From: Rickettsiales bacterium
GTDB taxonomy: Bacteria > Pseudomonadota > Alphaproteobacteria > Rickettsiales > UBA3002
Direction of reading: 5' to 3'
Length of the DNA stretch: 9,267 bases
NCBI GenBank assembly: GCA_021300075.1
Contig: JAJTIB010000027.1
Location: 1-9,267, forward strand
In this document: in pieces, positions 6,362-9,267 of the stretch
Numbering within the stretch: position 1 is the stretch's first letter
Layout: every line of letters starts with the position of its first letter
Notes under the pieces: model-generated
The model's input: the letters and a program-made list of their open reading frames with translations, nothing else
Databases searched by the model: none
Told to the model about the DNA's origin: nothing
Made by a program: the position numbers and the translations under genes

Positions 6362-6888
6362 GGGTTTCCCCGCGTATGTATGAGAAGATAGCCCATCATT
6401 GCGGCGAGCATCAGCCCCGTGACCCCGTTCCAAAATGCCATAGACAGGCCGAGAAATTGCCACGTAGGCTCCTCGCAGCTGACGAGCGGCGCATTGGTAA
6501 TCGCAGCTTTGAGATCCTCAACGCCCGCGCCCGCTTCAACATGGCTTACACATTCGCCCTGATAATCGACGATTCCGCGCTCAATCCCCACATGGTAGAA
6601 GGCGAAAGCGGCCGTTATCAGCCAGGCCAGAAGCGCAAAAAAACCTTGCGCCCTGATCCAGTCGCGTTTTGCCGCGCCGAGCGCCGCGCCAAGAAAACTA
6701 AAGGGCAGCAGAACCAGGAGAATCAGCGCGTAAGGGTAGCGCTGCAACATGCAGAAATGACAGGGCGGGTAGTAAAACGCATACTGGCTGATAAGTGCAA
6801 AACCCAGCGGACCCGCCGAGCCCAGAAACATGAGCAGAGGCAGGGTAAAAAGCGGCGGCTGCCGGAGGAAATGGAGGGATTGCTGCAT
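6358..6888 (-). CDS. dsbB: Disulfide bond formation protein DsbB
   Basis: DsbB is an inner-membrane protein that reoxidises DsbA and passes the electrons to quinone. The 176-residue product has four hydrophobic segments, at about 12-35, 50-72, 80-100 and 148-170. The first periplasmic loop holds the CxxC pair Cys43 and Cys46 (PPCHFCMLQRYPY), with the conserved QR just after it. The second loop holds Cys113 and Cys138, the pair that exchanges with DsbA, followed by PTWQFLGLSMAFWN. ATG 6888 is preferred over an upstream in-frame ATG at 6948 because a short N-terminal tail then leads straight into the first membrane helix. The extra residues would overlap the candidate promoter of tRNA-Leu. No clear Shine-Dalgarno sequence is seen. 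It is the first gene of the dsbB-coq7 pair. No dsbA is in the window. Confidence 0.95.
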   Translation of the reverse strand: MQQSLHFLRQPPLFTLPLLMFLGSAGPLGFALISQYAFYYPPCHFCMLQRYPYALILLVLLPFSFLGAALGAAKRDWIRAQGFFALLAWLITAAFAFYHVGIERGIVDYQGECVSHVEAGAGVEDLKAAITNAPLVSCEEPTWQFLGLSMAFWNGVTGLMLAAMMGYLLIHTRGNP

Positions 6889-6918
6889 GACTATTATGCT
6901 ACGCCTGCCGCCCGAAAT

Positions 6919-6958
6919 TGGCAAGCCCATTGCCAGCACGCAGCCCACGTGCTATCCC
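6919..6958 (+). promoter_or_regulatory. Candidate tRNA-Leu promoter with an inverted repeat at the minus-35
   Basis: TTGCCA (6930-6935) and TATCCC (6953-6958) are 17 bases apart and would start transcription about 10 bases before tRNA-Leu. The minus-35 matches at 5 of 6 positions. It forms the right arm of a perfect inverted repeat, TGGCAA-gccca-TTGCCA (6919-6935). The left arm offers the same TTGCCA on the minus strand toward dsbB, but I see no well-placed minus-10 for it. Confidence 0.35.
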
Positions 6959-6975
6959 CCTCGACTTCGGTGCTT

Positions 6976-7061
6976 GCCCCAGTGGCGGAATGGCAGACGC
7001 GGCAGACTCAAAATCTGCTTTCGGCAACGGAGTGGGGGTTCAAGTCCCTCCTGGGGCACCA
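6976..7061 (+). tRNA. tRNA-Leu (anticodon CAA)
   Basis: An 86-base class II cloverleaf reads leucine UUG codons. The acceptor stem is GCCCCAG with CTGGGGC. The anticodon stem GCAGA/TCTGC carries the loop CTCAAAA, giving anticodon CAA. A long variable arm (about 7018-7032) and a T arm with loop TTCAAGT follow. The discriminator is A and CCA is encoded at 7059-7061. The long variable arm and D-arm sequence TGGCGGAATGGCAGACGC are typical of leucine tRNAs. Confidence 0.97.
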
Positions 7062-7074
7062 TTTTGTTTTTCTT
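7062..7074 (+). terminator. T-rich tract after tRNA-Leu
   Basis: TTTTGTTTTTCTT follows directly after the encoded CCA and could end tRNA transcription, but no separate hairpin lies between it and the tRNA. Confidence 0.3.
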
Positions 7075-7141
7075 AGAGGCTTTGCCGCTTGGAAAATCAA
7101 GTGCCCACCTGAGCCCCGCCTAGCTACAGAAAAGCATGGGC

Positions 7142-7202
7142 GAGGGCCAAGCAGCCCGTTGCAATGACTCAATGTCGCAAGGGGGTCTCGGGCTTGGCTC
7201 TC
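7142..7202 (-). repeat. Long imperfect hairpin at the 3' end of the MarR-GNAT gene
   Basis: The outer stem GAGGGCCAAG (7142-7151) pairs with CTTGGCTCTC (7193-7202), one pair being G-T. Inside it CCCG (7155-7158) pairs with CGGG (7189-7192), TTGC (7159-7162) with GCAA (7177-7180), and GAC with GTC around a 5-base loop. The bulges are 3 and 8 bases. The right arm enters the TGA stop (7201-7203) of the minus-strand gene, so in that transcript the hairpin begins at the stop codon. No T run follows closely, so it is not a classical terminator. The rest of 7075-7141 shows nothing notable. Confidence 0.5.
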
Positions 7203-8088
7203 ACTCCAATTCCAGCAGCCATTTTTCGCCTTTGATGCCTTCGCCAAACGGGGCGGGGAGATCGCTCTCCACCAACTGAAAGCCGAGCTTGTCATATAAA
7301 CGCCGTGCGGTGAGCAGGTTGGAGGTGGTGAACAGACTGACGCGGCGATACCCCTTGTCGCGAGCGAAAAGAATAGATTTTTCGAGTAATTTGCGTGCGA
7401 GCCCCATGCCGCGCGCGGCCGGCTCAACATAAAGCAGGCGCAGCTTGGCGGTCGTATTGTCTTCACGAATCAGAAACAGGGAGCCGAGAATCTCGCCGTC
7501 ACGCTCCACCACCCAGCTACGCTCGCAGTCGGGTTGGAAATGATCTATGAAGTCGGCCATAATTCTGGCGCATAGCGCCTCGAAACTCGCATTCCAGCCG
7601 AATTCTGGTGCAATCACGGTGGCGTGGCGGTGGATAATCCAGCCCGCGTCACCAGGTTGAAGTGCTCGAAAGATCACTGGCGCGGCCGGATTGCCCTGTA
7701 GCAGATACGGCAACCGAAGCATCAGGCGCAGTACTTCCGTCCGTCGCCAGTCACTAAGCGGCGCAAGGAGCTTCTCGGCAGATTTCTTTTCCCGGGATCG
7801 GATGCTGGTAAGGCGTTTTTCGCCCCGTGCCGTCACTTGCAATAACTGCCGCCTGCCATCCGATGCGTCACGTCGTCGACCGATCCAGTGGCGCGCGCGT
7901 AACCCGGCGAGAAGGCGGCTTACATACCCCGCATCCTGCCCCAGATTCGCTGCAAGATCAGTGGCGGTGATGCCACCGGAATGCCCGCTGAGCGCCAGCA
8001 TCAGGCGCTCAGACGCACTTAGCCCTGCGTCCAGATGACAGGCGCAGAAGTCGCGGAACTGGCGCAAGGTAGTTTCGGGGGAGAGCAT
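7201..8088 (-). CDS. MarR-GNAT fusion: winged-helix regulator with acetyltransferase domain
   Basis: This encodes a 295-residue two-domain protein. Residues about 5-135 form a MarR-type winged helix-turn-helix: the recognition region TATDLAANLGQDAGYVSRLL is at 41-60 and the wing RRDASDGRR at 72-80, followed by QVTARGE. Residues about 138-295 form a GNAT N-acetyltransferase with acetyl-CoA motif A, LYVEPAARGMGLARKLL (219-235), and the later KLGFQLVES. MarR-GNAT fusions are a known architecture; the acetylated substrate and regulatory ligand cannot be told from sequence. ATG 8088 has no ribosome-binding site, and a promoter candidate would begin transcription only about 5 bases upstream, so the message may be leaderless. 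A palindrome overlaps that promoter's minus-35, which fits self-repression. The gene is divergent from hisB. Domain assignment is firm; the biological role is open. Confidence 0.92.
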   Translation of the reverse strand: MLSPETTLRQFRDFCACHLDAGLSASERLMLALSGHSGGITATDLAANLGQDAGYVSRLLAGLRARHWIGRRRDASDGRRQLLQVTARGEKRLTSIRSREKKSAEKLLAPLSDWRRTEVLRLMLRLPYLLQGNPAAPVIFRALQPGDAGWIIHRHATVIAPEFGWNASFEALCARIMADFIDHFQPDCERSWVVERDGEILGSLFLIREDNTTAKLRLLYVEPAARGMGLARKLLEKSILFARDKGYRRVSLFTTSNLLTARRLYDKLGFQLVESDLPAPFGEGIKGEKWLLELE

Positions 8089-8099
8089 AGATAGTTGTA

Positions 8100-8131
8100 A
8101 TTGTCATTTGATTGCTTGCTAAAGTCAAGCA
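8100..8131 (-). promoter_or_regulatory. Promoter and palindromic operator candidate for the MarR-GNAT gene
   Basis: On the minus strand TTGACT (8123-8128) and GACAAT (8100-8105) are exactly 17 bases apart, a good housekeeping-type promoter. A perfect 6-bp inverted repeat TGCTTG-N7-CAAGCA (8113-8118 and 8126-8131) covers the minus-35 and part of the spacer. Its size and placement suit a dimeric MarR-type repressor acting on its own gene, which is inference. Confidence 0.5.
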
Positions 8132-8167
8132 TCTGATAGTGCCCAAGCGGGGCGCTATCTTAAGCCG

Positions 8168-8205
8168 TTGACGGGTGCGGGAGCATGGGCTAGAGCTTAA
8201 GCTCT
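8168..8205 (+). promoter_or_regulatory. Candidate hisB promoter and 14-base palindrome
   Basis: TTGACG (8168-8173) and TAGAGC (8191-8196) are 17 bases apart; the minus-10 matches at only 3 of 6 positions. A perfect palindrome AGAGCTTAAGCTCT (8192-8205) overlaps this minus-10 and ends 2 bases before the hisB ribosome-binding site AAAGGA (8208-8213). It could be an operator, or at RNA level a small structure beside the ribosome site, or chance. Confidence 0.35.
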
Positions 8206-8220
8206 TGAAAGGAACAGAGT

Positions 8221-8820
8221 ATGGGCCGCAGCGCGCGTGTTGAGCGCCAGACTAAAGAAACCAGTATTGTCGCTGAGATCAATCTCGACGGCACGGGACA
8301 GTATGATATTGCTACCGGCATCGGTTTTCTTGACCATATGCTTGAGCAGCTTTCGCGCCATTCGCTGATGGATTTGACTGTCAAAGCCAAGGGTGATCTG
8401 CATATTGATTTTCATCATACGACCGAGGATACGGGCCTGGCGATTGGCACGGCGCTGGCCGAGGCGCTGGGCGAACGGAAAGGCATTACCCGTTTTGGCA
8501 GCGCGCTTTCCCCTATGGATGAAACCCTGACCCGCGTGGCGCTTGACCTTTCGGGGCGACCGTATTTTGTCTGGAAGGTAGAATTTACCAAACCCAAGCT
8601 CGGCGAGATGGATACGGAGTTGTTTCGCGAATGGTTTCAGGCCTTCGCTACCGCCGGTGGAATGACACTGCATATCGAGAATCTCTACGGCATAAACAAT
8701 CATCACATCGTCGAAAGCTGCTATAAGGGGTTGGCGCGCAGCTTACGCGAAGCGATCGCGATTGACCCGCGCAAATCCAGCGCCGTGCCCTCAACCAAGG
8801 GCGTGCTCACCAAAAAATAA
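8221..8820 (+). CDS. hisB: Imidazoleglycerol-phosphate dehydratase
   Basis: HisB dehydrates imidazoleglycerol phosphate to imidazoleacetol phosphate in histidine synthesis. The 199-residue product is the single-function form, without the phosphatase domain fused to it in enterobacteria. Manganese-binding motifs are intact: FLDHMLEQLSRHS (36-48), DFHHTTEDTG (63-72), and NNHHIVESCYKGLARSL (159-175). The conserved C-terminal PSTKG is at 190-194. ATG 8221 is supported by AAAGGA 7 bases upstream and by the family-typical N-terminus (RSARVERQTKETSI). It heads an operon with the DUF2628 gene 8 bases downstream and hisH after that. The divergent MarR-GNAT gene shares the intergenic region, but no link to histidine control is shown. 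Confidence 0.98.
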   Translation: MGRSARVERQTKETSIVAEINLDGTGQYDIATGIGFLDHMLEQLSRHSLMDLTVKAKGDLHIDFHHTTEDTGLAIGTALAEALGERKGITRFGSALSPMDETLTRVALDLSGRPYFVWKVEFTKPKLGEMDTELFREWFQAFATAGGMTLHIENLYGINNHHIVESCYKGLARSLREAIAIDPRKSSAVPSTKGVLTKK

Positions 8821-8828
8821 GGAATCTC

Positions 8829-9218
8829 ATGTTGGACCGCACGCATATTTACGAAGTCTATCAGAACCCCGACTTGCCGGAAGAAGATCAGATTGAACTG
8901 GTGCGGCTGGGTTTTTCCATCTGGGCGTTTCTGTTCCATGTGCTTTGGCTTGGCTATCAGTGCCTTTGGCTGGCCTTTGTCGTATTTGCGATTCTTTATG
9001 GTGGTGCGGCGGCACTTGGTGAATCAGTGGGGCTTAGTCCGCTTGCGATTGGTCTTATTCAACTTACCATGCAATTCTGGCTCGCAGCAAGCGCGGCGGA
9101 TCTGCGTGCCGAATCGCTCGAACGCCGTGGGTATAAACTGGTGGATGTCGCTTCGGCCGAGTCGCAAGTGCGTGCCGAGCGCCGCTATTTGGATCAGTTG
9201 CGGATGCAGAGTGCATGA
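8829..9218 (+). CDS. DUF2628 small membrane protein in the his operon
   Basis: The 129-residue product has two hydrophobic segments, about 27-56 and 60-88, rich in Trp, Phe and Leu, flanked by an acidic N-terminal region (YQNPDLPEEDQIELVRLGFSI) and a charged C-terminal helix (about 93-126). The pattern VRxGFSxWAFLF ... ADLRAESLERRGYKLVDV matches the DUF2628 family as I recall it; the molecular function is unknown. AAGGA (8819-8823) overlaps the hisB stop and lies 5 bases before the ATG. Its stop overlaps the hisH start as ATGA, so translation is probably coupled on both sides. The position between hisB and hisH recurs in alphaproteobacteria, which hints at a conserved link or simply a frozen gene order. 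Confidence 0.88.
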   Translation: MLDRTHIYEVYQNPDLPEEDQIELVRLGFSIWAFLFHVLWLGYQCLWLAFVVFAILYGGAAALGESVGLSPLAIGLIQLTMQFWLAASAADLRAESLERRGYKLVDVASAESQVRAERRYLDQLRMQSA

Positions 9219-9267
9219 AGCGCATTCTGGTGATTGATTGCGGTGCGGGCAATCTCCATTCGGTCAA
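9215..9267 (+). CDS. hisH: HisH, glutamine amidotransferase subunit of IGP synthase (partial)
   Basis: ATG 9215 overlaps the preceding stop (ATGA) and opens a frame that runs off the right edge, showing MKRILVIDCGAGNLHSV. This matches the N-terminal signature IDYGxGNLxSV of HisH, which supplies ammonia from glutamine to HisF. The common Tyr is Cys here. The catalytic triad lies outside the window. Only 17 full codons are seen, but the motif plus the his operon context makes the call strong. Confidence 0.9.
   Translation, partial: MKRILVIDCGAGNLHSV

Noticed and set aside
6319..7167. 282-codon plus-strand frame across dsbB and tRNA-Leu
   Set aside because: It overlaps well-supported dsbB and a tRNA gene and has the Arg/Gln-rich composition of a shadow frame.
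7008..7466. 152-codon minus-strand frame ending in a PRRDLNPHSVAESRF-like string
   Set aside because: It reads through the antisense of tRNA-Leu and across the end of the MarR-GNAT gene in another frame.
1..9267. CRISPR array, insertion sequence, integrase, toxin-antitoxin or phage genes
   Set aside because: I found no spaced direct repeats, transposase or integrase motifs, or terminal repeats. The window is mostly housekeeping genes.

Overview
This looks like chromosomal DNA from an alphaproteobacterium. The coding regions are moderately GC-rich. Three things point to that class: a hisB-DUF2628-hisH run (a gene order familiar from alphaproteobacterial histidine loci), a COQ7-type ubiquinone hydroxylase, and a heat-shock promoter candidate upstream of dnaK that fits the alphaproteobacterial RpoH pattern. 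I cannot assign an order or genus from the sequence alone.

Layout. Positions 2-166 are the 3' end of an unrecognised plus-strand gene. It converges, with a 4-base gap, on a minus-strand gene for a small alanine-zipper lipoprotein (171-578). A minus-strand tRNA with anticodon CAT follows (826-901), probably the lysidine-modified Ile2 tRNA. A 368-base gap with promoter candidates on both strands leads to dnaK (1270-3204). A 93-base spacer with nested inverted repeats separates dnaK from dnaJ (3298-4464). A low-GC minus-strand gene with an in-frame TGA near its 5' end (4469-4906) lies tail-to-tail with dnaJ. Next come dapB (5023-5820), then dsbB and coq7 on the minus strand overlapping by 4 bases, then tRNA-Leu(CAA) at 6976-7061. 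A MarR-GNAT fusion regulator (7201-8088, minus) diverges from the histidine operon, which holds hisB, a DUF2628 membrane protein and the first 17 codons of hisH, and runs off the right edge.

How the genes work together. DnaK and DnaJ are the core Hsp70 chaperone pair. DapB makes tetrahydrodipicolinate for lysine and peptidoglycan. DsbB passes electrons from periplasmic disulfide formation to ubiquinone, and COQ7 carries out a late hydroxylation in making ubiquinone, so that overlapping pair joins a quinone user to a quinone maker. HisB and HisH act in histidine synthesis.

Most of the window is housekeeping DNA. I do not see a convincing undescribed defence, mobile or biosynthetic system. The parts most worth a second look are the interrupted AT-rich gene next to dnaJ, the nested inverted repeats between dnaK and dnaJ, the palindrome over the MarR-GNAT promoter, and a long imperfect hairpin that starts at that gene's stop codon.
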